64,000 bases of DNA from Thermosulfurimonas sp. F29 (GTDB lineage: Bacteria; Desulfobacterota; Thermodesulfobacteria; Thermodesulfobacteriales; Thermodesulfobacteriaceae): assembly GCF_019688735.1 (NCBI RefSeq), contig NZ_JAIFYA010000003.1, forward strand, positions 372,001 to 436,000, read 5' to 3'. The notes under the pieces are model-generated. The model ran no database searches, had not been told where the DNA came from, and worked only from the letters and a program-made list of their open reading frames with translations. Below, piece after piece: positions 51,077 through 60,688 of the stretch. The translations under genes and the position numbers were made by a program. How positions within the stretch are numbered: the stretch's first letter is position 1; the number at the start of each line of letters is the position of its first letter.

Positions 51077-52971
51077 GCGAAAAACTGCGTCTTTTCTTCC
51101 ACGAAAGGCTGACTTCTTTCCTTTTCCCGGGGAGGGAAAACGACTTTCGGGCCCTGGTTCTGCGTACCCTTTCCGGGGCTCTTCCCCGGGAAGGGGAAAG
51201 TTTTCTCTTTACCCCGGATCGCCTTTCGGAGCTGGAAAAGGCCCTTTCGTCGCTGCGCAGGCTTTTCGAAAGTCAACTGGCCGAGGCCCCTTTCCCCTTT
51301 ACCTTCTTCCCGGAGGGAAATCCCCCCCGCTGGACAAGGCCCGGGAGAATCTATTTCCATTCGAAGCTCCAGAAAGAGGTGGAGGAGGCCGCCAAAAGGG
51401 CGGAAATCGTGGTGGGGACGGAGAGGCAGGGCGATCTTCTTGAGGTAAGATTACCCTCCACCACCCCTCCGGACACCCTTTTTTCGGTGCGCGATCTCCT
51501 CTGGGTGGGGGAGCATGCCCCCTGTTTCTACTGCGGTCTGCCCTGGCATTCCACCGCGAGCTGCCCCGGAATAAGGGAGATAATCCCCGGAAAGGCCCTC
51601 CGAGGCTATCTCAAGATCCCTCTTCGGGATCTCGGTCCCAGGCTCGCCGGGGAAATACTATCCGGGAAACTGGACTCGGAGAACCTCTTAGGGCTCTATG
51701 CCCGCCACTTCTATCTCCTTCCGGCTTTTCTTCGGGTCCTTTTTTACAGGGCCCCGGAGGGAGCCCGCTTTGCCAACCTTTCGCTGGGCCAGGAAATACC
51801 CGGGAAAGGGGGCAATCTGCAGATCGGTCTCGAGTGTCTTATAAACGGCGAAGTGGGCGAGGCGGAAAAGCGCTTTCTCGCCGAAGCGGATAACCCTCAG
51901 GGACTCCTGGGTATGGTTCAGGTGGGAGTGCTCCAGGGAGATCCGGAAAAGGCCCTCTACTACCTGGAGGAATTGCCCCTTGACGGACTTCCCCCTCTGG
52001 TGCAGGCCGCGGCTCTGGTATGGAAGGGTCGAGTCTTTGAGTGGCAGAGGGACTATACCTCCGCCGAACGCTCCTACGCCGAGGCCCTGCGCCGGGACTC
52101 ATCCTTCCATCCGGCGGCCTATCTCCGCCTTCGCATGAGCTTTCTTCTCGGAGGGACGGCACGCCGGATAGAGCCCCTCCGGGCCTATCTGGGACACCCG
52201 ATCATTTACGGTCTGGCCTTCCTGGAACCCTTCTTTCTGCCCCTGGCCCGGACTCTGGAGAAGGAACTTTTGAGCCGGGAGGAGGAGAAGCAGGCCCAGG
52301 CCCTTTCGGCCATTCGCGAGGCCGAGGACGAACTTCATCGCCTGAAGGGTCTTCTTTCCGAGGAGGAACGCGCGGACCTCGAGGACAGAATACGGCGTTT
52401 GCGGGAAGAGATCTATCAGGGGTCTTTCTACGACCTGGAAAGGGTGGCCCTCCGGGCCTCGGAACTGGCCCTGGAGATGAAGGGCTACACCTATCGCAAG
52501 ATTCGGGAACTGAGGGAGGGACTTTCGGACCAGTACCGGCGTTACATGGAGCTGAAGCGCTACTGGCAGCGTTATCCCTATAAGACCGAGGCCCGATCCT
52601 GGGGACGGAAACTCCAGGAGCTCGGCGAAAGGCTCACCCGGACGGAACACCGTCTGGGAAAGGACGCGGTCCGGGAATTTCCCGGACTTTTAAGGGAATA
52701 CGAGCACATAAAGCGCCTTTTCGAGGAGCTGGAAGAGGGAAAGAGGGAGCTGGAGGCCAGACTCGTTTTCCGTAAACAGCTCCACACCTTCCTCACGGTC
52801 TTTCTTCTGGGGGAGACTCTGCTCTTCGTTCTGTTTTTCACCATCCCTCCTCTCGTTTCGGCCCTTTTCCCGGAGGCGCTTGCCTACCTGCCCCTGGGTC
52901 TTTCCTCCTTCCTGTGGGCTTCCCTGGGAGTTCTGGTGCTCTCCCTACTTCTGGCCCTCTCTCGCCGCTGA
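51073..52971 (+). CDS. TPR/coiled-coil membrane protein with a CCHC zinc knuckle
   Basis: Not recognised as a known family. In order: an N-terminal region of about 140 residues; a cysteine motif with C151, C154, H159 and C164, which is exactly the CX2CX4HX4C spacing of retroviral-type zinc knuckles; a region with tetratricopeptide-like helices (about 260-370, for example AERSYAEALRRDSSFHPAAYLRL); a charged coiled coil (about 390-560); and two C-terminal membrane spans (about 570-595 and 600-628), so it is tail-anchored. TTG overlaps the lspA stop, coupling it to ileS-lspA. A scaffold or nucleic-acid-related role at the membrane can only be guessed. Confidence 0.7.
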   Translation: MSEKLRLFFHERLTSFLFPGRENDFRALVLRTLSGALPREGESFLFTPDRLSELEKALSSLRRLFESQLAEAPFPFTFFPEGNPPRWTRPGRIYFHSKLQKEVEEAAKRAEIVVGTERQGDLLEVRLPSTTPPDTLFSVRDLLWVGEHAPCFYCGLPWHSTASCPGIREIIPGKALRGYLKIPLRDLGPRLAGEILSGKLDSENLLGLYARHFYLLPAFLRVLFYRAPEGARFANLSLGQEIPGKGGNLQIGLECLINGEVGEAEKRFLAEADNPQGLLGMVQVGVLQGDPEKALYYLEELPLDGLPPLVQAAALVWKGRVFEWQRDYTSAERSYAEALRRDSSFHPAAYLRLRMSFLLGGTARRIEPLRAYLGHPIIYGLAFLEPFFLPLARTLEKELLSREEEKQAQALSAIREAEDELHRLKGLLSEEERADLEDRIRRLREEIYQGSFYDLERVALRASELALEMKGYTYRKIRELREGLSDQYRRYMELKRYWQRYPYKTEARSWGRKLQELGERLTRTEHRLGKDAVREFPGLLREYEHIKRLFEELEEGKRELEARLVFRKQLHTFLTVFLLGETLLFVLFFTIPPLVSALFPEALAYLPLGLSSFLWASLGVLVLSLLLALSRR

Positions 52972-52977
52972 CCCCCC

Positions 52978-53005
52978 TTGCGCGCCTTCCCCCAGTGATT
53001 ATATT
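52978..53005 (+). promoter_or_regulatory. predicted groESL promoter
   Basis: TTGCGC and TATATT are separated by 16 bp; the -10 box runs into the CIRCE operator, so bound HrcA would block polymerase. Confidence 0.5.
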
Positions 53006-53030
53006 AGCAGCCGAACTAAGTGAGTGCTAA
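53004..53030. promoter_or_regulatory. CIRCE operator (HrcA binding site)
   Basis: TTAGCAGCC-N9-GAGTGCTAA. The right arm is identical to the CIRCE consensus and the left arm differs at two positions; the 9-bp spacer is exact. This is the established operator for the heat-shock repressor HrcA, and it stands directly before groES. Confidence 0.92.
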
Positions 53031-53060
53031 CAAAAATTTTGATTGAAGGAGGGGGTTGCT

Positions 53061-53351
53061 ATGAAGATCAAGCCGCTTCACGATCGTATCCTGGTTCAGC
53101 GTCTGGAAGAGGAGGAGAAGACCGAGTCCGGAATCATCATCCCCGACACGGCCAAGGAGAAGCCGGTGATGGGCAAGGTGATCGCGGTGGGTGAGGGTCG
53201 GATTCTGGAAAACGGTCAGAAGCAGCCCCTCACGGTGAAGGAGGGGGACAAGATCCTCTTCGGCAAGTACGCCGGAACCGAGGTCAAGATCAAGGGCGAG
53301 GAATACCTCATTATGCGCGAGGACGATGTGCTCGCCATCATTGAGGAATAA
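53061..53351 (+). CDS. groES: co-chaperonin GroES
   Basis: The 10-kDa lid of the GroEL cage. [33 protein letters not shown] (mobile loop) and [15 protein letters not shown] are typical; length is 96 residues. ATG follows GAAGGAGGGGG. An earlier in-frame start would only add six residues. Regulated by the CIRCE element 30 nt upstream. Confidence 0.97.
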   Translation: MKIKPLHDRILVQRLEEEEKTESGIIIPDTAKEKPVMGKVIAVGEGRILENGQKQPLTVKEGDKILFGKYAGTEVKIKGEEYLIMREDDVLAIIEE

Positions 53352-53371
53352 AAATTCAAAATTTTCGATAG

Positions 53372-55009
<1,638 letters not shown>

Positions 55010-55040
55010 GACCTCCTTCGTGCGGAACACCGGAAAACCC

Positions 55041-55071
55041 GGGGCGGGCGCAGACCCGCCCCTTTTCGTTT
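55041..55071 (+). terminator. intrinsic terminator of the groESL operon
   Basis: GGGGCGGG and CCCGCCCC form an 8-bp stem with a 6-nt loop, followed by TTTTCGTTTTT. Confidence 0.88.
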
Positions 55072-55082
55072 TTATCGGGACC

Positions 55083-55110
55083 TTGTGGATGGAGGGGGGA
55101 ATGTTAGAAT
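55083..55110 (+). promoter_or_regulatory. predicted promoter of the M48 peptidase gene
   Basis: TTGTGG and TAGAAT are separated by 16 bp. The predicted +1 falls on the GTG start codon, another leaderless arrangement. Confidence 0.45.
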
Positions 55111-55116
55111 GAGTCC

Positions 55117-56493
55117 GTGAGGAAGTTCTTTCTTCTGTTTTTTTCCCTTAGCCTGCTTCTTCCCCGGCCCCCGGTCCTGGCCATTCTTTCCCCGGAGGAA
55201 GAGGCCAAACTGGGGCGCAAAATCCTGACCCAGATCCGGGCGAAAGCCGAACTGGTTCAGGATCCGGAGGTCATCGAATATCTAAACCGAATAGGCAAGC
55301 GTCTGCTAGCGGTAGCCGGTCCTCGTTATTTCCCGTTTAAATTTTATGTACTTAAAGACTCGTCCCTAAACGCCTTCGCCCTCCCCGGAGGGTACATCTT
55401 TTTCACCTCCGGTCTCATCGAGGAGGTGGACCGGGAGGACGAACTGGCCGCGGTAATGGCCCACGAGATCGCCCATGTTCAGGCCCGGCATGTGGCCCGA
55501 CGGCTGGAGGCGTTGAAGCGGTTGCAGATCGCCGTCGGAGCGGTGACGCTGGCGGGATTGCTACTGGGCGGGGGCAAGGCCGGAAACGCCATAGCCGTGA
55601 CCTCCACCTCGCTGGCCATCACCAGGGCCCTCGCCTACAGCCGGGCCGAAGAGGAAGAGGCCGACCGGATGGGATTCGAGTACCTGGTCAGAGCCGGCTA
55701 CGATCCCTCGGCCTTCCTCTCCATCCTGAACAAGATCGCTCGTCATCGGTGGCTCCTTACCGAAACCGGTCCCAACTATCTCCTCACCCATCCGGCTCCG
55801 CCGGAGCGAATCACCTATCTGGAGACGCTCGCGTCCAGGTATCGCCCCCGCCGACGCGTGCCGGAAGATCCCCTTTACCTGCGCCGGCTCCAGGTGCGTC
55901 TCAAGGTGGAGACCCACGATCCCGGCACCCTGGTAGTGCGCTATCGCGAGGCTCTTAAGATGACCCCGGAGGATCCGCTTCTTCATTACGGACTGGGGAT
56001 GGCTCTGGCCCGGGCCCGATTTTTCCGGGAGGCCATCGAGGAACTGGGAAAAGTGGTGCGGGCCTACCCGAAAAGGGATTACTTTCGGCTGGATCTGGCC
56101 GAGGTCTACTTTTCGGCCGGTTATTACCGGGAGGCCCGGGGGCTTCTTGAGGACTATCTCCGCCGTCATCCCGAGGCCGTACGGGCCCGGTGGTTGCTCG
56201 CCCGCACCTACCAGGAACTCCGGCTGAACACAAAGGCCCTCGTTCTTTTCTCCGGTCTCGCCAAAAAACTCGATGACCTCCCCGACTTTCATTATTACTA
56301 CGGCCGACTTCTTTCGGACCTGGGCCGGGAGGGAAGATCCCATTACCAGTTCGCCCGATACTTTTTCCTCAAGGGAGACCTCAAGGTGGCCAACTACCAC
56401 TATCGTAAGGCCCTCAAATATCTGCCTCCCGACGATCCCCTGCGAAAGGAGATTCGGGATAAGCTTTCCTCGTCTTCCCCGGAAAGGTCCTGA
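55117..56493 (+). CDS. periplasmic M48 metalloprotease with TPR domain (BepA-like)
   Basis: A zinc protease and chaperone for outer-membrane protein assembly, as BepA in E. coli. A signal peptide (about residues 1-22) is followed by the M48 domain with HEIAH near residue 115 and the third ligand in YSRAEEEEADRMGFEYL, and then by TPR repeats from about residue 260 to the end (for example DPLLHYGLGMALARARFFREAIEELGKV). Length is 458 residues. The start is GTG. Its presence supports a Gram-negative envelope. Confidence 0.9.
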   Translation: MRKFFLLFFSLSLLLPRPPVLAILSPEEEAKLGRKILTQIRAKAELVQDPEVIEYLNRIGKRLLAVAGPRYFPFKFYVLKDSSLNAFALPGGYIFFTSGLIEEVDREDELAAVMAHEIAHVQARHVARRLEALKRLQIAVGAVTLAGLLLGGGKAGNAIAVTSTSLAITRALAYSRAEEEEADRMGFEYLVRAGYDPSAFLSILNKIARHRWLLTETGPNYLLTHPAPPERITYLETLASRYRPRRRVPEDPLYLRRLQVRLKVETHDPGTLVVRYREALKMTPEDPLLHYGLGMALARARFFREAIEELGKVVRAYPKRDYFRLDLAEVYFSAGYYREARGLLEDYLRRHPEAVRARWLLARTYQELRLNTKALVLFSGLAKKLDDLPDFHYYYGRLLSDLGREGRSHYQFARYFFLKGDLKVANYHYRKALKYLPPDDPLRKEIRDKLSSSSPERS

Positions 56494-56518
56494 TCCCCGT
56501 CTTTCTGCTTAAACGAGC

Positions 56519-56575
56519 TTTCCGGCAATCCGGGCATGGACGACGAGACCTCGTGCTGGAAACGAACCAACTGAA
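56519..56575 (+). repeat. 57-bp direct repeat, copy 1
   Basis: Identical over 57 bp to copy 2 at 56934. It contains CCGGCAATCC and a short hairpin ACGA-N4-TCGT. Only copy 1 has a complementary segment downstream (56588-56606, GGATTGACCGG then AAAAGC), which would pair with GCTTTCCGGCAATCC to close a roughly 90-nt RNA structure, with CTGA-AAA-TCAG inside. It lies 25 bp past the M48 stop. Confidence 0.85.
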
Positions 56576-56615
56576 AATCAGGATTACTGGATTGACCGGT
56601 AAAAGCTAAAGGGGA

Positions 56616-56720
56616 TCAGTGAGCAGGGCGCTTTTCTTTCCTGGAAGCGATTTTGAGGGCTATCCAGGCCCCTACCACCATAGCAATAATAGCAGCTATG
56701 TATCCAGAGGCTTCAATCAT
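56616..56720 (-). CDS. 34-residue single-span membrane protein, second pair
   Basis: Not recognised. One hydrophobic span (YIAAIIAMVVGAWIALKI) and a strongly basic tail ASRKEKRPAH. Its ATG overlaps the end of the upstream gene by 8 nt (ATGATTGA). Size, topology and order are the same as in the pair within the pyrB-pyrC operon, which supports it being translated despite its size. A purine-rich GGAGAAAAG stands before the ATG. Confidence 0.6.
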   Translation of the reverse strand: MIEASGYIAAIIAMVVGAWIALKIASRKEKRPAH

Positions 56721-56895
56721 TTTCTTTTCTCCGCAAAAGTAAAGCTCCTAAACTTAAAGCTATAACATAAGCCGTAGATCCGCAAGCTAAAAGCCAGGGA
56801 GAAAACTTATTGGTCACTATAGGTTGAAGTATCACCGTGCCAAGAATAACCAGGGCGGCGTTAAAGAAGTGCTCTCCTAACTTACGACGGATCAT
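56713..56895 (-). CDS. 60-residue two-span membrane protein, second pair
   Basis: Not recognised. Two hydrophobic spans (about residues 10-28 and 36-54) with a charged end LLRRKEND. The Asn in the first span and the Pro that ends it align with the 65-residue protein at 30703. ATG at 56895 is chosen because GGAAGG lies 6 nt upstream; an ATG two codons earlier is possible. The gene pair sits alone, bracketed by the 57-bp repeats. Confidence 0.65.
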   Translation of the reverse strand: MIRRKLGEHFFNAALVILGTVILQPIVTNKFSPWLLACGSTAYVIALSLGALLLRRKEND

Positions 56896-56913
56896 AATCA
56901 TCCTTCCCCCGGT

Positions 56914-56943
56914 ATTTTATCAGATAACTCGTTTTTCCGGCAA
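56914..56943 (-). promoter_or_regulatory. predicted promoter of the second tiny-membrane-protein pair
   Basis: On the minus strand TTGCCG (within repeat copy 2) and TAAAAT are separated by 18 bp, giving +1 about 12 nt before the ATG. The -35 box therefore comes from the 57-bp repeat. Confidence 0.45.
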
Positions 56944-56990
56944 TCCGGGCATGGACGACGAGACCTCGTGCTGGAAACGAACCAACTGAA
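56934..56990 (+). repeat. 57-bp direct repeat, copy 2
   Basis: Identical to copy 1 at 56519 for 57 bp; similarity continues weakly for about 15 bp beyond. The downstream partner strand of copy 1 is missing, so this copy appears truncated as an RNA structure. It lies between the tiny membrane genes and the M16 peptidase gene. Confidence 0.85.
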
Positions 56991-57008
56991 CAATTAAGCC
57001 TTACTGAT

Positions 57009-57056
57009 CCCGCGGGGCCCTGATTTCCGGTTAACCGGAAATTTTGGCCCCGTGGG
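57009..57056 (+). repeat. large hairpin with a 20-bp perfect palindrome
   Basis: An 11-bp outer stem (CCCGCGGGGCC with GGCCCCGTGGG, one G-U pair), a small internal loop, and an inner perfect palindrome ATTTCCGG-TTAA-CCGGAAAT. It lies about 60 nt before the M16 peptidase start. No T run follows on either strand, so it is more likely an mRNA structure or protein site than a terminator. Confidence 0.7.
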
Positions 57057-57117
57057 TTGTGAACCGGGGAAGAAATGGGTAAGCTTTTAGACTCGAAAGC
57101 CCAGGGGGTAGCCATGT

Positions 57118-59763
57118 ATGAAAAAGGCAGGTCTTTTGTGGATATTTTTCTTTTTGTGCTTGGGAACTTTAGGTAACACGGTCATGGCTGCGGAAAAGCG
57201 ATCCGGGGATATACGGCGGGAAACATTGAAAAACGGGCTCGTGGCCATCGTGGAGGAGAATCACCGGGCCCCGGTGGTGGCGGTCCAGGTCTGGGTGAAG
57301 GTGGGCAGCACCTACGAGGACGAAAAGATAGCGGGAATTACGCACCTTATCGAACACATGATCTTCAAGGGCACGGAGAGGAGAGGCCCCGGCGAGATTG
57401 CCGAGACCATCGAGGCCCAAGGAGGTTACATCAACGCCTTCACCTCCTACGATTACACCTGTTATTACATCGTGGGGCCCAGGGACATCCTGGAGACCGC
57501 CCTGGACATCCTCTCCGATGCGGTCTTCCATCCCGCTTTCGATCCCGGGGAACTGGAGCGGGAGAAAGAGGTGGTTCTCGAAGAGATGCGGATGCGCGAG
57601 GACCGTCCCATGATTTTACTTTCGGAGAGGGTGCTGGAGGCGGCTTATGTAAAGTATCCCTATCGGCGTCCCATCATAGGCTACGAAAAAACGGTCAGGG
57701 CCCTTTCCCGAAAGGATCTTCTGGATTACATGCACCGCTATTATGTCCCCTCCAACATGGCGGTGGTGGTGGTGGGGGATGTGGATGCCTCTCAAACTCT
57801 GGCGCTGGTGGAGAGGTATTTCGGAGGGGTTCCCGCGCGCAAACCCCCGGAGGTCAAATTTCCGGAGGAAACCTATGTGAAGGAACCCCGGGCGGTTACC
57901 GTGCACAAGGGCGTGGAGGAGAACTACTTTGAGATAGTTCTTCCCGCTCCCCGGCTTACCGATCCGGAGGCCCCGGTGATGGATGTGATGGCGGCCCTTC
58001 TCGGGGAGGGACACTCCTCGAGGCTCTATTTGAAGTTGCGCCGGCGCCTGGGGCTGGTGCACAGCATTGAGGCCGCGGCCTTCACCCCGGCCGGACCGGG
58101 ACTTTTCGAGGTCTACGGCACCGCCTCTCCCGAGAACCTGAAGGCGGCCCTTAAGGAGGCCCTGGTGGAGGTCTTCCGGCTCAAGTACGAGCCCGTGTCC
58201 GAGGAGGAGCTTCGCCGGGCCAGGATCCAGGTACTTTCGGACTTCGTGTACAGCCGGGAGACCATGGAGGGCGAGGCCCGGAAGCTCGGCACCTTTGAGA
58301 TGGTGGCCGGGGACCCCGCGGCAGCGGATCGTTACATGGAGGCCGTGCGCCGGGTGAAACCTCAAGACCTCATGGCCGCGGCCCAGAAGTACTTCGATCC
58401 CGCCAGGGTGGTGGCCGGAATCCTCACCAGCCAGGGGGAACTCTCCCCGGGGGAATTGAAACGCCTGGTGGAAGAGGCCGAACTCGAGGCCCAGGGGATA
58501 ACCCCCACCGAAGCCGGTCCGGTGATCCCCCCGGTCTATCGCAAGCTGTCCAACGGTCTGCGGGTGGTTATTTTACCCCTGCGGGATGTGCCCTCCGTAG
58601 CCATGGCCCTGGTCTTCCCGGGGGGATTGCGTTACGAGACCCCGGAGACCAACGGGCTCTTCCGGGCTCTGGTGACCGTCTGGCCCCGGGGAACCCGCAA
58701 ACACTCCGCCGAGGAGATTTCCCGCCTGGTGGAATCCCTCGGGGGAAAGATCAAGGGATTTTCCGGTCGCAACACCTTCGGGCTTGAGGCCACCTTCCTT
58801 TCCGACGGTTTCCGGGAAGGGCTGGATCTCTTCCTGGAGGTCCTGCGGGAGCCGGCCTTCACCGAGACCGAGGTGGATCGTGCCCGACCGGAGCTCATCT
58901 CCGCCCTCATGCGGCAGGACGATCAGCCCGTACAGGTGGCTCTAAAAGAGTTCTACCGGGTTATGTTTTCCCCCCACCCCTACGGCCTTAATGTGCTCGG
59001 ATCCCGGGACTTCTTCGAGAAGGTCACCGCGGAGACCCTGCGGCGGGCCTATGCCCGCTATGTGCGTCCGGATTCCGGGGTGCTGGCCATCGTGGGCGAT
59101 GTGGATCCCGAGGAGGTCCTGAGGGAACTTTCCCGGAAACTCGTGGACTGGAAGGCCCCTCCGGAGCCTCTTCCCCGGGACGAGAAACCCCCGGCCCTTT
59201 CCGGTCCACGAATAACCACCGTTACCAAGGAGGCGGAGCAGACCCACATTCTCCTGGGATTCAGAGCGGTGGGGCTGAGAGATCGGGATCGTTATGCCCT
59301 GGAGGTGTTAAACGCCGTCCTGGCCGGACAGGGAGGACGCCTCTTTCGCACCCTTCGCGACGAAAAGGCCCTGGCCTACACGGTGACCTCCTTTCTAACC
59401 CTGGGGGTGAACACGGGTTCACTGGCCCTTTACATAGCCTGCGCCCCGGACAAAAAAGACGAGGCCCTTTCCGGGCTGTGGAACGAAATCGCCCGGATCA
59501 AGGAAAGGGGTATCACCGACGAGGAACTCGCCCGGGCCAAAAACTGGCTCGTGGGCAGCTACGAAACCGAGCTCCAAACCAATCTTTCTCAGGCCATGGA
59601 TCGGGCCCTGAACGAGGCCCTGGGCCTGGGATTCAACTACTTTTATCGTTACATTGAGGGAATAAAAAGGGTTACCCGGGAGGAGGTGCAGGAGGCGGCC
59701 CAAAAATATCTCCGGAATGACGCTTATGTACTGGTAATCCTTGAGCCCGCCGGGGGTCAATAG
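57118..59763 (+). CDS. M16-family zinc peptidase, tandem two-domain type
   Basis: A secreted insulinase-type (pitrilysin) protease. After a signal peptide (about residues 1-25) the first M16 domain has the inverted zinc motif HLIEHM near residue 77 and the third ligand in EREKEVVLEEMRM. A second M16-like domain (about residues 455-880) lacks the zinc motif, as usual for the regulatory half. Length is 881 residues. The ATG is 9 nt after AGGGGG. It may act with the M48 protease upstream in envelope protein turnover. Confidence 0.92.
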   Translation: MKKAGLLWIFFFLCLGTLGNTVMAAEKRSGDIRRETLKNGLVAIVEENHRAPVVAVQVWVKVGSTYEDEKIAGITHLIEHMIFKGTERRGPGEIAETIEAQGGYINAFTSYDYTCYYIVGPRDILETALDILSDAVFHPAFDPGELEREKEVVLEEMRMREDRPMILLSERVLEAAYVKYPYRRPIIGYEKTVRALSRKDLLDYMHRYYVPSNMAVVVVGDVDASQTLALVERYFGGVPARKPPEVKFPEETYVKEPRAVTVHKGVEENYFEIVLPAPRLTDPEAPVMDVMAALLGEGHSSRLYLKLRRRLGLVHSIEAAAFTPAGPGLFEVYGTASPENLKAALKEALVEVFRLKYEPVSEEELRRARIQVLSDFVYSRETMEGEARKLGTFEMVAGDPAAADRYMEAVRRVKPQDLMAAAQKYFDPARVVAGILTSQGELSPGELKRLVEEAELEAQGITPTEAGPVIPPVYRKLSNGLRVVILPLRDVPSVAMALVFPGGLRYETPETNGLFRALVTVWPRGTRKHSAEEISRLVESLGGKIKGFSGRNTFGLEATFLSDGFREGLDLFLEVLREPAFTETEVDRARPELISALMRQDDQPVQVALKEFYRVMFSPHPYGLNVLGSRDFFEKVTAETLRRAYARYVRPDSGVLAIVGDVDPEEVLRELSRKLVDWKAPPEPLPRDEKPPALSGPRITTVTKEAEQTHILLGFRAVGLRDRDRYALEVLNAVLAGQGGRLFRTLRDEKALAYTVTSFLTLGVNTGSLALYIACAPDKKDEALSGLWNEIARIKERGITDEELARAKNWLVGSYETELQTNLSQAMDRALNEALGLGFNYFYRYIEGIKRVTREEVQEAAQKYLRNDAYVLVILEPAGGQ

Positions 59764-60035
59764 GGATAAAAGTAATGGCGCAGCGATTCCCCGAAGGACA
59801 TGATCACCGCGGCCCAGAGGGCTATTTTAAAAAAGTTCTCCCACACGAGCTCCTTTTTGAAAAACTGCCGGATGGCCCACTTACAGAGAAAGGCAACCCC
59901 CAGACCGTAGAGAATCACCGCCACCAGAAACTTTCCCGTGGCGAGCAGCGTGCGTTGCGGATACCCGGGATAGTAGCGAATACTGAAGAAAAGAAGAAGG
60001 ATCCCTCCGAAGAGATACTCTCGAAAATTCTTCAT
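59757..60035 (-). CDS. small membrane protein of unknown function (92 aa)
   Basis: Not recognised. Three hydrophobic segments are visible (FGGILLLFFSI, FLVAVILYGLGVAFL, KIALWAAVIMSF), with aromatic and basic residues between and ending HYFYPY. ATG at 60035 follows a possible -10 (TATTTT) so closely that the message would be leaderless; there is no SD. It is divergent from trpF with only 15 bp between start codons and converges on the M16 gene (7-bp overlap). Confidence 0.6.
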   Translation of the reverse strand: MKNFREYLFGGILLLFFSIRYYPGYPQRTLLATGKFLVAVILYGLGVAFLCKWAIRQFFKKELVWENFFKIALWAAVIMSFGESLRHYFYPY

Positions 60036-60050
60036 GGCTTCTAAAATAGC

Positions 60051-60686
60051 ATGAAAGGAACCGAAAAGGTAAGGGTCAAGGTTTGCGGCATTACCAGACC
60101 GGAGGACGCGCTCCTTGCGGTATCCCTGGGGGCCTCGGCCCTGGGGTTCATCTTTTATCCGGGGAGCCCCCGTTACCTTCCTCCGGAAAAGGCTCGGGAG
60201 ATCGTGCAAGGGCTACCTCCCTTCGTGACCACGGTGGGGGTCTTCGTAAACGAGGAACCGGAACGGATAGAGGAAGTGGTCCTCGGAGTCGGGCTGGACC
60301 TGATTCAGCTCCACGGGCAGGAACCCCCGGAACTCTGTGCCCGATTTTTCCCCCGGGTGATCAAGGCCCTGAGATTAAAGGGGCCGGAGGATCTTGAGAC
60401 GATCAGGGCCTACCGGGGAGTGGTTAGGGCGATTCTCCTCGAGCCCTATGTGGAGGGAGTGCCCGGGGGAACGGGGCGAACTCTGGACTGGGACCTTGCC
60501 GCCCGGGCCGGCACCCTGGGGGTGCCGATTATCCTGGCCGGTGGACTGGGTCCCGGAAATGTAAGAGAAGCCGTCCGGAAGGTTCGCCCCTTTGCCGTGG
60601 ATGTGAACTCCGGAGTGGAAAAGAGACCGGGCGAAAAGGACCCGGAGAAACTCCGGGCCCTTTTCGCCGCGCTGGAAGGTTTTTGA
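60051..60686 (+). CDS. trpF: phosphoribosylanthranilate isomerase
   Basis: An Amadori rearrangement in tryptophan synthesis. VKVCGITRPEDALLAVSLGASALGFIFYPGSPRYL with the catalytic cysteine, VGVFVNE, IQLHGQE, catalytic Asp in LDWD, LAGGLGPGNVREAV and the phosphate site FAVDVNSGVE are all present. Length is 211 residues. The start is close to a divergent gene and lacks an SD. No other trp gene is in the window. Confidence 0.94.
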   Translation: MKGTEKVRVKVCGITRPEDALLAVSLGASALGFIFYPGSPRYLPPEKAREIVQGLPPFVTTVGVFVNEEPERIEEVVLGVGLDLIQLHGQEPPELCARFFPRVIKALRLKGPEDLETIRAYRGVVRAILLEPYVEGVPGGTGRTLDWDLAARAGTLGVPIILAGGLGPGNVREAVRKVRPFAVDVNSGVEKRPGEKDPEKLRALFAALEGF

Positions 60687-60688
60687 TT

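Noticed and set aside
56519-56620. Short peptides readable through the 57-bp repeat
   Set aside because: Frames are open for about 20-30 codons in both copies but without start or ribosome-binding site; RNA structure explains the conservation better.
56500-57000. CRISPR-like repeats
   Set aside because: There are only two copies of the 57-bp repeat, 358 bp apart with genes between, and no spacer pattern or cas gene.
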